A stretch of 64,000 nucleotides of DNA from Heracleum sosnowskyi (taxonomy: Eukaryota; Streptophyta; Magnoliopsida; Apiales; Apiaceae), in NCBI GenBank assembly GCA_030848705.1, contig CM061236.1, positions 62,825,481-62,889,480 on the forward strand, given 5' to 3'. Positions 19,549-30,655 of this stretch are shown piece after piece; the stretch's first letter is position 1, and every line of letters starts with the position of its first letter. The notes beneath the pieces are model-generated. The model was not told the origin of the DNA and searched no databases. It saw only the letters and a program-made list of their open reading frames with translations. The translations under genes were made by a program, and so were the position numbers.

Positions 19549-20044
19549 TGTTAGGCCGAATACACAATATAATCAAGTATGTATGAGAATAACAATAAAT
19601 AACACAGTTTATGAATCAACAAAAACTGTATTTATATTAACAGCTTCTCTCTTTATGATGTTAATGAATCACAAAGAGCTACTAGGTTACAAGAATAATG
19701 TATTCAATGTTCGCGTCCCTTCTAGGGATAACCTATCTGTGTTTATATAGTACACAGCTACATACAATCCTTATCTAATTGATACCCCTAAAAATTAGCT
19801 ATACAATTGATATCAATTAAGGATTGCTTCAGTCTTCTGTCCAGTCTCCTTAGCTGTATCAATATATTCTGCTTCTTTCCATCTTCAGAATATATTGCTT
19901 CTAGAATCTTCAATTCAGCACCGACAGCTAATTCAACTATCACCCTGTCAGAGTTTAATTAAACTCTGACCGGCTTCTGATAAACTCTGATCAGCACCTG
20001 TTGCTTAAACACTGATAAACAAACGTCAGCAATTATATCTAACA
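19549..20044 (-). repeat. 5' LTR of element E
   Basis: 496 bp, identical to 7209-7704 except for two substitutions. TATATAAA on the minus strand at 19742-19749; the 22-bp palindrome recurs at 19948-19969. Transcription toward gag would start roughly 30 bp past the TATA. Confidence 0.95.
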
Positions 20045-20049
20045 CATGC

Positions 20050-20278
20050 AAAATACGAACAAAACATGAATGAATTACCACAAACATGCAAAATATGATT
20101 TCCTACATGAACACATAACACCACAACACTACTTATCCCCAAATCACCCCCAAACTTAGAATATTCAATGCCCTCATTGAAGGTAATAAGAAAGATAGTA
20201 GAAACATACCTAACACATGGGTTGCCTCCCACGAAGCGCTGTCGTTAATGTCATTTAGCCGGACAAATGTGAATCAAA
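20050..20278 (-). other. 3' non-coding region of element D (proximal part)
   Basis: Sequence of D between the gag-protease stop and the E insertion site. On the minus strand it contains GGGAGGCAACCCATG shortly after the stop and a PPT-like AAGTTTGGGGGTG at about 20148-20160, both recognisable hallmarks of Athila-related and large derivative elements in plants. Confidence 0.65.
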
Positions 20279-23032
20279 TCATGGTGGCTCGAAGATCGCA
20301 TTTGACTTGTCCTTAGCAGAAGGACCATTCACCCATTGTTTGATAACCTTCTTGCTTTCTTCCCACATCTTTTCCAAATCAAACTTCACCTTGACTTTTC
20401 CACCAATCGATTTTTTCTTTTTCTTCTTTACACCTCTAAGGTGTTTATTCTTCTCCGTCGATTGATAAGAACACTCTTTTACCTCATCATCCTTGTTCCA
20501 CCTTCTCAACACATTATCTTCACACTCTTTAAAAATTACCAACTCATCAATCAGAAGGACATACTTCAAATGTGGTGGAAGTTTTCCAAGCTTGACATTC
20601 GAAAGATCTCGAATGGAAGAATTGTCAATGGAATCACTGATGTGATGCTCGAACTTGTGCATGTCCGAATTTTTGCTCAACAGCTGATCGAACTCCTTTC
20701 TCTGACCCGTATCAACCATCTTCAAGCTAAAACACTTTTCCTCCTCTGTCGGAAATTTCATAGCCTTGAACACATTAAAGATGACCTTTTGATTACTCAC
20801 CCTCATTGTGAGCTCTCCTTTCTGAACATCGATCAACGCTCGGCCAGTAGCCAGAAAAGGTCTTCCCAAGATGATAGGAATCTTCTTATCCTCCTCAAAG
20901 TCAAGAATAACAAAATCAGTAGGAAAAATCAGCTTATCCACCTTTACCAAGACATCCTCCACTATACCCCTTGGATATGTGATCGATCGATCAGCCAACT
21001 GTAAGGTCATATTAACTGGTTTCGGCTCAGGCAACCCAAGTTGCTTAAAAACAGACATTGGCATTAGATTAATGCTAGCTCCCAAATCACATAAGCATTT
21101 GCTGAAAAGTTGATTGCCAATAGTGCAAGGTATGGTAAAACTTCCCGGATCTTTAAGCTTCGGTGGCAATTTCTGCTGTAGAACTGCACTACACTCCTCT
21201 GTCAAAGCAACGGTGTCCAAATCCTCGAGTTTCAACTTCCGAGATAGAATACCCTTCATGAACTTAGCATAGTTCGGCATCTGTTCAAGAGCTTCTGCAA
21301 AAGGTATGTTGATGTGTAACTTCTTGAAAACCTCGAGAAATTTGGCGAATTTTGTGTCAAGATTCTGCTTCTGTAGCCTCTTTGGATATGGAGGAGGAGG
21401 ATAGATCTGGTTACTCTCTGTAGTCTTCTTCTGGAGCCTCTTTGGGTATGGAGGAGGTGGGTAAATAGTCTGCTCCGAAGTAGACTTGTCAACAGAATTT
21501 TTGCTCTTTTCAGCCTCACCGTCCAACTGCTTAGCTGCCAAATCAAAAATTGGCTTTTCCTTAGAAGGTTCCACCTGATGCTGCTGAATTTCTTCCTCTT
21601 CTTCAACTGCTGATTTTTGATTGCCCGTGACCTTTCCCGGTCTCAAGGTAACTGCTTTCACATGTTCTTGGACAACTGTCTTTCCTGGATTAGGCTCTGT
21701 ATCGCTAGGAAGAGTTCCCTGAGCTCTGCTGAGTAAGGCACTTGCCAACTGCCCCATCTGATTCTCCAAAGTCTTGAGCGATGCCGCCTGGCTTTTAACT
21801 ATCATTCTCAACTCATCGAATTCAGAATTTTCATTCGAAGACTGCCCCGCACTAGCATGAGGTTGTTGCGGAAATCCTGGTGGCTGAAATTGTTGCCTAG
21901 GAGCATACTGTGGCTGAAAATTCTGCCCTTGCTGCTGCTGAAAATTCTGAGGATTGTAAGGCTTTGCTCCAAATTGCTGACCTTGGAATGGCTGATAAGG
22001 CTGCTGAGATTGTTGATTGTCGCTCCAGCTGAAATTAGGATGATTCCGGCTATTGGGATGATAGGTGGCTGGAACTGGCTGTGATGGTCTCTGAAAGTTG
22101 CTCACAAACTGCGCCGACTCACTAGATATGGCACAATTATTCGTCTCATGTGCGCCCGCACAAAGCTCACAAACACTAGCCACCTGCTGAACTCCATAAT
22201 TCGTCAAAGAATCCACCTTCATTGTCAAAGCCTTCAACTGGGCTGCTATAGCTGTAGCTGCATCAACTTCAAGAACTCCTGCTACTTTGCCTTGTGATAA
22301 TCTCTGAGTAGGATTCTGATATTCATTCACAGCCATCATCTCAATTAACTCATAAGCTTCCTCGTAGCTCTTAGCGCATAGAGCTCCACCTGATGTTGCA
22401 TCTAACATTGGTCTTGATTGTGCTCCCAGACCATTATAAAAACAATTAATCACCATCCAGTCGGGCAATCCATGATGTGGACATCTCCTAAGCATCTCCT
22501 TGTATCTCTCCCAAGCTTCACATAAAGTTTCTCCAGAATGCTGAGAAAACTGAGTAAGAGCATTCCTGATCGCAGCAGTTTTAGCCATGGGGAAGAATTT
22601 AGTAAGAAATTTTTGAGCAAGATCCTCCCATGTAGTAATAGAACCTGCTGGTAGAGAGTGCAACCAGCCCTTAGCCTTATCCCTCAGAGAAAATGGGAAA
22701 AGTCTCAGCTTCACGGCATCTTCCGAAACTTCGTTGGTCTTGAAGGTGTCGCAAATCTCGATGAAATCCCTAATATGCATATTAGGATCTTCCGTTGGAG
22801 CACCCCCAAACTGCACTGAATTCTGCACCATCTGAATCGTGCCAGGCTTGATTTCAAAGGTATTAGCTGCAATAGCCGGCCTGACAATACTCGACTGAAT
22901 ATCATTGATCTTTGGCTGAGAATAGTCCTTCAAAGCCTTAGCTGCAGGTGCTACTCCTTCTGGTACGTCTCTCATCTTTACTAACTTTAATCTTTCTTCT
23001 TCCAATTTACGAGTCTGAGAACGTGTTCGCAT
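20279..23032 (-). CDS. gag: Athila-like Gag-protease polyprotein, intact, no RT
   Basis: 917 codons, ATG 23032 to TGA 20279. Residues ~85-210 are a retrotransposon gag capsid domain (RDFIEICDTF, LRLFPFSLRDKAKGWLHSL, QKFLTKFFP). A CCHC-like knuckle variant CELCAGAHETNNC lies near 285. A Gln/Pro-rich stretch occupies ~310-400. Two copies of an IYPPPPYPKRLQK segment lie at ~520-550. A retropepsin-like domain ~630-760 carries DLGASINLMP at ~649 (the family's DLGA form of the Asp-Thr/Ser-Gly site) and PIILGRPFLATGRALID, its second conserved block. The ORF then ends in a Lys-rich tail instead of continuing to RT. It could supply Gag and protease, but needs RT and integrase in trans. No lesion is visible. 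Confidence 0.93.
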   Translation of the reverse strand: MRTRSQTRKLEEERLKLVKMRDVPEGVAPAAKALKDYSQPKINDIQSSIVRPAIAANTFEIKPGTIQMVQNSVQFGGAPTEDPNMHIRDFIEICDTFKTNEVSEDAVKLRLFPFSLRDKAKGWLHSLPAGSITTWEDLAQKFLTKFFPMAKTAAIRNALTQFSQHSGETLCEAWERYKEMLRRCPHHGLPDWMVINCFYNGLGAQSRPMLDATSGGALCAKSYEEAYELIEMMAVNEYQNPTQRLSQGKVAGVLEVDAATAIAAQLKALTMKVDSLTNYGVQQVASVCELCAGAHETNNCAISSESAQFVSNFQRPSQPVPATYHPNSRNHPNFSWSDNQQSQQPYQPFQGQQFGAKPYNPQNFQQQQGQNFQPQYAPRQQFQPPGFPQQPHASAGQSSNENSEFDELRMIVKSQAASLKTLENQMGQLASALLSRAQGTLPSDTEPNPGKTVVQEHVKAVTLRPGKVTGNQKSAVEEEEEIQQHQVEPSKEKPIFDLAAKQLDGEAEKSKNSVDKSTSEQTIYPPPPYPKRLQKKTTESNQIYPPPPYPKRLQKQNLDTKFAKFLEVFKKLHINIPFAEALEQMPNYAKFMKGILSRKLKLEDLDTVALTEECSAVLQQKLPPKLKDPGSFTIPCTIGNQLFSKCLCDLGASINLMPMSVFKQLGLPEPKPVNMTLQLADRSITYPRGIVEDVLVKVDKLIFPTDFVILDFEEDKKIPIILGRPFLATGRALIDVQKGELTMRVSNQKVIFNVFKAMKFPTEEEKCFSLKMVDTGQRKEFDQLLSKNSDMHKFEHHISDSIDNSSIRDLSNVKLGKLPPHLKYVLLIDELVIFKECEDNVLRRWNKDDEVKECSYQSTEKNKHLRGVKKKKKKSIGGKVKVKFDLEKMWEESKKVIKQWVNGPSAKDKSNAIFEPP

Positions 23033-23137
23033 ACACGTTCAAGTACCTGAAACACACAAAACAAACAACTACAATCCGAGTCAGTGAACTCTAACGACCA
23101 CTGATGACAAGCACATAAACTAAAATAAAACACCGAT

Positions 23138-23157
23138 GATCCCCGGTTGCGGCGCCA
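23138..23157 (-). other. Primer-binding site, element D
   Basis: The minus strand begins TGGCGCCGCAACCGGGG six bases from the LTR. This form resembles the tRNA-Asp-type sites of Athila elements rather than initiator Met. The exact tRNA would need matching to a tRNA set. Confidence 0.75.
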
Positions 23158-23163
23158 AAAACT

Positions 23164-24762
23164 TGTTAGCACAAAATCACGCAAGCGCACGTGGTCACAA
23201 GTTATATACGAATAAGTCAAGTTCGTTCCCACAGAGATCTAATGAGGTGTTCAATTCAATTAATGTACCTATGCAACAATGTATGATTTTTATCCACTGC
23301 TAAGACAATTAACAATTTGGGTTTGATTATCTAAAATTAACTAGAGAACAAATTATTAAACTAAGAATTAACTAACTAAGAGGATTAAAATCGATTTATG
23401 TATATGAGAATAAAACATGGGATCCTAACTTCATTAAGTACTTCATTCAGAGTCTTTTGTCTTTAATCAATGCATGTGACGGTTGTGAAAACTAATCGGA
23501 TAACACGAAATCAGTACACGCTACCTTTCAGTATACGTATACCAAACCACTTAAACATCCACAAAATAGATAGAAGTTAAGCAGACACCAATTATGCTTA
23601 GACCCTATATGTCTATAAGATTTGAAAACATAACGGTTTAACGAGCAAGTTATCCATTCAGATTACATAGGGCATGTAAGATGGTTAAAATCACCTACGA
23701 ATCATGCATGACAAACATACATAAACCTATGCTAGCATGGCAAGTTCCAAACCTCTATATCCACTTTCGCATTCAATAGAGATTAACAAACAATCTTAGA
23801 TGTTAGCTACGCATCCAAGAAGAATAAGCACAACCAAACTAGGATATCAATTAGCCATCACACACACATCTTTAAAACAATTAACTACTAAAATCCATAA
23901 ATAAATCCGTTAGAATCCCACGACAATGATTAGTTCATAATAGAACCGTTCATCATCGTGGGTTCTGATGAAAGCATGATGAAAAACAAGAAATCAATGA
24001 TGTAAATATGAATAAGAGTTAAAGGTTTAGAGGACAAATCCGGAAGCATCCAAAAGTTGCACCAAAATTGAAGAATACAAGAAAAAACTATGTCTAGATC
24101 TCCTCGTAGTCACGTTCTTCGTTCTTGGCTCCTCGATCTTGTGCTCCAATATTGAATTTGATCTCTGGTGTGTTGTGATGTATTGTGATGTGTTGATTAT
24201 GTCCCCCCAAGGTGTGTATTTATAGCTCCAAGTTGTCCCTCTTCCAAGCAATTGCCGTTTTTGAGTTAGAATAGAATTACGGTAATTTCCATCTTTGAAT
24301 GCAATAAGAATTGCATATTCAATGTTTACAACTGATTCTGGAAGTTTCTGGCCGCTCCAAGCAATTACCATAATGATTAGAAGTCGAATTTGTGAAAATT
24401 TCCTTATTAAAATCGAATTCTGGCAATTTCTGGCGATTCTGACTTCCTGGGCGGCCGTGCAGAATTCCAGTACAATTCCTGGGCTCCCGCGCAGAACCTT
24501 CTGCCTAGAATTATAGAAAATGTTGTCCTCTTCGCGTGAGCTGTAAGATCGTCAGAATCGGACTTGTAGAACTCCAGATATGGCCAAAACAGTGAAGACT
24601 GCGCAACCTACCCGGAAAATCCGAATTTTAATCAAATTAACCTCCAACTCTTGGTTCTGCAAAACTTAATGAAAACACATTAAACACACCACATACTTGA
24701 GTTCAAGTCATCAATTTAAGCCGATATGAAGCGTTCCAAGTGGATTAAAAATCCACTTATCA
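23164..24762 (-). repeat. 5' LTR of element D
   Basis: 1599 bp, same length as the 3' LTR and about 99% identical. TATA box on the minus strand at 24217-24224, hairpin at the U3 tip near 24737-24758. Followed by the target duplication TAGTC at 24763-24767. Confidence 0.94.
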
Positions 24763-24767
24763 TAGTC

Positions 24768-27700
24768 ATATCTGGTTGGAAAGGAAAATTCACCCATATT
24801 TCCCAAGCTGACGCTTGTTAATGGATACAACTGATTCCACTGATCTTACTACTCGAGTCTTGAGGAAGTAATCAAAATCATTTTGATGGTAGCATACGAA
24901 GCTGTTAAATTAATAATTTCAGAAAGATTTAGGACCGGGCAGTCCACTTGAAACGAACATAAAATCTTGAGAAAGGTCCCATGCATCTTTGTAGTTTGAG
25001 CGAACATTTAAGTCTTCCTGAATATAGACTTAAAAGGGAAATAGTTTTGGGAACCTTCTCTAATTATATTTCTAATTGACTGAATAAACTTTATTAGTTA
25101 TCTAGGGTTAAAGAATAGTTTTCACAAAATACTTCCTTAAGAAGTAGGGCTTTAAATAATTAATGAAAACTATATTTAATAAAGAATATTTATTTAGAAG
25201 TAATTCCCAAATATTTCCTTTAAGAAAGGATGGATAAAATGATAATATAATAATATAACCCTAGATAACAACTGATACCATTCCCGGTCCGTAGAATAAA
25301 TACAGAGTACATACCCCCTACTGAGGGTTTTTCTTGACCTATCGACTTATATATATATTACCATAGCCATAGCTTATAAGTCCAACTTATACTTAGCATC
25401 ATAAATATCGATTCGAAATCATGAACACATAGCATATATCTCAATATCTTTTTTATCACAACATCTATATACGATGTGAGGTTTGAAAACATGCATCTAT
25501 CATATCATATGCATCATCAGTATAATGTAATCTGAAATACAACATGGGATTTAGAAAACTTGCATCTAGTATATGCATACTTCAAAATATGGTTTTAGAA
25601 ACTTGCACGATACTTGGAACAAAGAATATATATACATAGATATATTTTTGAATCAACAAGTACTAAACATTCGAAAATATGCCCACTCTAACAATAGAGT
25701 AAGGGTTAGTAAACTTGCCTGATGCTCGAGAAGTGATAGGGGTTCGCGACGATGCCGGACAATCTAGACAAAGTCAAAACAAACGCACGATTAATCCCCT
25801 GGATAATCCACTTGTACTCAATGCTTAAACACGTAAGCGAAACAAAACCAAGGAATTACTAGCTCGTTATAGGCTCATACTAAGTCCACGTTTAGTCGAC
25901 AATTACTTAAGTCGTAGGTTTAGTCCGAAATCGATCCTCGAATACAAGTTATACTTAACCATTTACAACATTGGTTTCTAAGTCATGTTCTTAGTGGTTT
26001 TCACTTGCGCGACCTCGGCTAAAACATTTTTATAAAATCGAAACATAATCTTTTTAATCCGAATCTTTTTCGTGAGCCTTCCCAACTGTCTCTAGTATTA
26101 TTCCTCAAATTTGCACATTTTAATATGGCTTCTAAGTGGTCCAAATGTAGCCTCAAAGTGACTGACCAGAGATGGGTTGTTCCTCCAAACGGCGTTTACT
26201 AAAACTCACTTTTCTCTTAAACCGTAAATCGGATTAACATGATTCTTGCGCTCACGTAAACTAGAAACAAGGCTCTACACACTGATGTTTATCATTTAAC
26301 CAAAAGAGGCAGTTAAGTTTTCGGATTCTAGGCAGTTTATAGAGTTACCGAAAATCGGGCATTACGACGGCTTAAAATCGAATAATCCAATTTTGTCACA
26401 ACATAACCAAGCCACACCGGGCATACCATACATCCAAAACCTCAACAAATAGCCATCATACACCTCTAAGATCAGTGGCGTGGCTCAAATCCAACACCCA
26501 TCATTTTACACATTAAACAAAGCCAAACAATCACTAAATCACTTAATCATGATCTTAACTTACATGAACATCAAAACCACTTCAAAACTCATATAAACAA
26601 AAAGGGGCAGAGGTTTATATACCTTCACTGATGCTTCATATACACTAACAATGGTTTATAATCCTTCCTTGAGCTTTGAACAAACCTTATCAAGCTTAAT
26701 CCTTAAGAAACAAAATCAAGAATCATGAAAAGTTACTATTCATCATCACTTTGTAAAATCCATATAAAATCGAAAAACAAGAGTTTGGTTCTAAACCTTT
26801 TACCACACCTTCTACTCTTCAAGGGCTTTCTTTTGAGTCCTATCTCATCACCAGGGGATGCTTTAAGCTCGACTTATTGGCTTTCTAAGGTGAGTGGTCG
26901 AAACTGGAAAAGCAGGACAGTTTCTGTTCTCCGACTTGGGGAAGCGATTTGACTAGGCTACACTCCTTTGTTGGCCGTGAAATTTTGCAAGAATGTTGCC
27001 CATGGAGTGGAAAAGCTATGGTTAAAATTTGGTGATTTAAGGATGGATAGAAATGGAGTTATGGACTTTTATTTGGACTCCGTTTCTGCTGGGCAGAATG
27101 GGGGGAAGAAGAGAGTTCTTCTCTCTTTCTTTTCTTCTTTTCTTTTTCTTTTGTTTTGGATAATCATGCTTGAAATGCTGATTTTTGTTAAAAAAAGTGG
27201 TGAATCATCACATTTTGGTGAGTCACCAGGACACGTGTCGCGCATGCATGCGTTTGGTTAAAGTAGCTTTACTGGTTCGCTTTCCTTTCACATGGATGAT
27301 CCAAATGTTGCATCCCTCGAATTAATCTTGTTACATGTTACTTCCATGTCTATATTTAATCCTGTAAATGTTGCCTTGTTCCTCTTGAAACGATTCGAAA
27401 TATTTTCCAAAAAGAGCGAGTAAAACTCTACGCGATCTTCGCAGTGAATAGTAACTATTCACTTCATCAATCGAATCCTTAAATCGACTTTAATAAAATA
27501 ATAAAATTCCAAAATATTAAATCCTCAAATCCTCAATGTTAATATCTCATTTCTTGAATATAATAATATATAATTCGCTGCCCGGTCGAATATTACACCA
27601 AAATAAAATTTGGAATTTCTGAATTCCGATCGTCTTTGCATTCACTTATTTACTCCATAGATCACTAATATGACTTCGGAATATCCACACTACGTCTCGT

Positions 27701-27828
27701 ACATAGGTGGCATGAAAAATTTTCTTAACCCTCAAAATCACTATTCATCCACCAATATCACTATTCACTGCTGCACTTAATCATAATAAGAAAAGTTTTA
27801 AATTTTTCCAAAAATTCGGGTTATTATA
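24768..27828 (-). repeat. LTR C1, second segment
   Basis: Continues the C1 LTR after D. The join restores the order seen in the uninterrupted LTR C2 (ATATCTGGTTGGAAAGG here, ATATCTAGGTTGGAAAGG near 48094). From ~25700 to the end it follows C2 from ~49600 closely, including GATGCTCGAGAAGTGATAGG and the U3 block with CACATGGATGATCC. Between ~24840 and 25650 it differs strongly and lacks C2's AT array. It ends GGGTTATTATA where C2 has TTACA. Short ORFs at 26725-27261 have no domain. Confidence 0.82.
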
Positions 27829-27851
27829 GTCTCCCCTCCTTAAAAGGATTC
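27829..27851 (-). other. PPT of family C element at LTR C1, target of element F
   Basis: The minus strand reads TTTTAAGGAGGGGAGAC next to the LTR, the same PPT as element F. F inserted a few bases inside it, duplicating GATTC (27847-27851 and 42244-42248). The interior of C resumes at 42249. Confidence 0.88.
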
Positions 27852-30229
27852 TGTAAGACCCCAGATTTTGGGTAGAATTAAAAACTTTTACTTTATGTTG
27901 ATGTATGTACAAATTGTAGTAATGAATTGAGAATCAAGTTATGAAATGAATATGGATTCCCGTTTTCAAGTATTCTGTGAATAGTGAGAATGGACTGACC
28001 ATTTAGATAAGAATAATCTCTCTGGAAAATAAGAATATAACACCCCAAGGAAGAAAAGTATTTTATGTCATCCAAATCGATATCTGGTATGCATCCGACA
28101 ACTCCGTAAACAAGATAGCGTATGCCCGAGAAAGCTCTAGAACATTGTCTAAGTACAAGAAATAAAGAGGAAATAAAACAGGAATAGTGGAACGGATAAT
28201 GATCCAAATGATTATGGATGAATAGTGACTTTTGTTAAAAAACCACTGATGAATAGTAATTTTTTTATTTAAAAAGTTTTTCAGACCACTCTATATACGG
28301 GACGATATAATGAACTTTCAAAGCTGTATTAGTGATCTACGATGAAAATAAAGGAATGCAAAAGCTGTCAGAATCGGAAAAATAGCATTTCCGTTTTCTC
28401 CGAAATTTCACCAATAACGGACGGATTAATTATTATTTGAGAATATTTGAGGATTTAAATTATCAATTCCATGGATATGGATTTAATAAAAGAATTAGTA
28501 ATATTAAGAACGATTATGGTAAACTACTTCGATAGAACACTTAAGAAACTCTGCGAACATTTTACGAGATTAAATGGAGACGGAACAACGAGACATTTAC
28601 AGGATTAAATATAGACATGGAAGTAACATGTAACAAGAGTAATTCGAGGAATGCGACATTTGGATCATCCATGTGAAAGGAAACGAATCAGTAAAGCAAA
28701 CCAGTAAAGTAGCTTTATCCCAACCAGTGCATGTGTGACAAGTGTCACAAGATGAAGGCGTTTGGGCTATGACTCACCAATGTTTGACCAACAAAATACA
28801 AGATATCTCATCAAAAGTAATAAAACAAGAAAATCAAAGAAAACACTTTGGAAAAGCCAAGAAACTTTCGGCCAAAAACTTGGAAATCTCAAGATCATCT
28901 TCCACTTATCCATAATTCATGTTCTTGGATTCAAAAGCTTCCTAATCCCTAAACCAAGGTAATCTCTTAATCTTAGCATCATCCATGGAGTGTATCATGC
29001 TTAAATCCTAGGTCAAAGATGAACATGAATAGTGATTTTCAAGAACTAACTTTGGTTTCTTGATTTCTTTTGTTGATTCAAGCTATCTTAAGGTTATACA
29101 AAGGCTATACAAGGATTATTAGGCTCTTATACACTCCAAGGAAGGTATAAAACTCTTGAACCCTTAGTTATAATTTGATTTATATGGTTAGTTTTAAGGA
29201 TAGTTTAGTTGGTATGATCATAGGGATGATCGAGTGGTTTTGACAAATGTTTGATGAGAGTTTGATGTTGTTTGGATGATAAACAAGTAGGTGTTAGTTT
29301 TGACTGATTGGGGATGATTATGGATTAGTATTGATGTTAAAGATTTGACTTGGTGAATTGGATTGGTTGTGTATATAAAGTTTATGATTAAAATTTGGAA
29401 TCGTTGAAACATAGCCGTTATATTGCCCGATTTTCCTTAACCATTGTTTTGTCTATGATGTTCGGACATAAGAACTTCTGTCCAGAGTCACCACTGCCTA
29501 GTATAGTGCAGGTCTTGTTTCAAGGTTCGTTTCGATATAAAGATCATGTGATTCCGAATTACGGTTTAGGAGAAACAAGTAATTTAGTAAAGGATGTTTC
29601 GAGAAACCGAACTATACCACTTAGCCAACTTTGAGGCAATGATCAAACCCCTTAAGTGACTAATCAGAATATGAAACTTTGTGTTAGCATACTAGGTATG
29701 TTTAGGAAGACCCTCGAGAAGGTTTTGTGTTAAAAGGATTTAATATCTATTTTATAGAAATGTTCGAGTCGAGGGGGCGCAAGAGGATTCTTAAGGAGTT
29801 AACTAGAAACCATGTTTTAGTTTAAGTAAAGTACATACTTAGTTTCGTGCAAGTACTTAAGTGATTAACCTTGGATATTTTGACTATGTATAGATCGCCC
29901 GAATGACTCGAGGCGCACTACCCCTACCTCACCACCAGGCAAGTTTTCAAAACCTATATTACTGTTGTTGTGATAATAACTGTTTTCAATTATGATATGC
30001 GATTGCGATATATATAAATTGCATACTTGTTTTCGATTTGCTATGTACAGCAATGCTTGAGGTTATGACTTGAAGTTGGGGCTTATAAGTTAGATATGGG
30101 ATATCAGCTATAAGCCAGGGTTTTATATTTGCCCTAGGATAAGGGCGTGTGATTTTCTTGAAAGATCCGATGTGATTATATTTTGTATATGATAAAGGTT
30201 GTTTTCCGATAAAGATATCGGGTAACCGT

Positions 30230-30655
30230 TATTCGAGGATTAATTATTTTTATTTAAGAATATTATTTATTAATATTCATTTGAGGATTATCGACTTACA
30301 AAACATTATTTATATTCATTTGAGGATATTGACTTTAAGAATATTATCGTATATATTCATCTGGGGATTATGTGATGAATAGTATGTTTGAATATTCATT
30401 TGAAAGTTATTTAATTATTTAATGAATATTACTTTTGGATATTCATTTGAGATTGATTATTTAATGAATATTATTTTCGAATATTCAAATGAGATTTACT
30501 AATTAAGGAATATTATTTCAGATATTCATTTAAGGTTTACTTAATCGAAGAATATTATTGTGAATATTATTTGAGGATTATTTATTTAATGAATATTATT
30601 TTCAAATATTCATTTAAGATTTACTTATTTAATAAATATTATTAAGTATTTGTAA
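30230..30655. repeat. Degenerate AT-rich tandem array in F LTR
   Basis: About ten irregular units of 35-45 bp built around GAATATTATTT...ATATTCATTTGAGGATTA. The same array occurs in the 3' LTR (about 40435-40855) and, inverted, in LTR C2 (48405-48925). Confidence 0.8.

Larger units (their letters stand above)
7209..20044 (-). mobile_element. Element E: intact Sirevirus-like Copia retrotransposon with extra ORFs
   Basis: Two 496-bp LTRs (7209-7704, 19549-20044) that differ at only two positions (about 7302 and 7607) and the target duplication CATGC (7204-7208, 20045-20049) define a 12.8-kb insertion in element D. On the minus strand the order is LTR, PBS, gag, pol, an antisense small ORF region, an envelope-position ORF, PPT, LTR. 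Gag and pol are uninterrupted, so the element may be competent. Gene order, long gag with three CCHC motifs and PPT GGGGGAGAT match the Sirevirus (Maximus/SIRE) lineage. Confidence 0.95.
4364..24762 (-). mobile_element. Element D: Athila-like Gypsy element, gag-protease only, with element E nested inside
   Basis: Two 1599-bp LTRs (4364-5962, 23164-24762) flanked by the duplication TAGTC (4359-4363, 24763-24767) define a complete insertion into LTR C1. Removing the nested element E leaves an interior of about 4.4 kb: primer-binding site, one 917-codon gag-protease ORF, then ~1.5 kb of non-coding sequence to the PPT. No RT, RNase H or integrase is present in the remaining interior. The LTRs differ at about 17 sites by eye (~1%). 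It therefore looks like a non-autonomous element that keeps an intact gag. Confidence 0.92.

Noticed and set aside
20336..21004. 222-codon plus-strand ORF opposite D's gag-protease
   Set aside because: Antisense shadow of a strong gag-protease ORF; the composition follows from the coding strand.
26725..27261. Two ORFs (75 and 97 codons) in LTR C1
   Set aside because: They are in U3, not conserved in the matching part of LTR C2 and carry no motif.
27893..28207. 104-codon ORF at the start of F's LTRs (also 38095-38409)
   Set aside because: Present in both LTRs by descent only, antisense to the element, no recognised domain.
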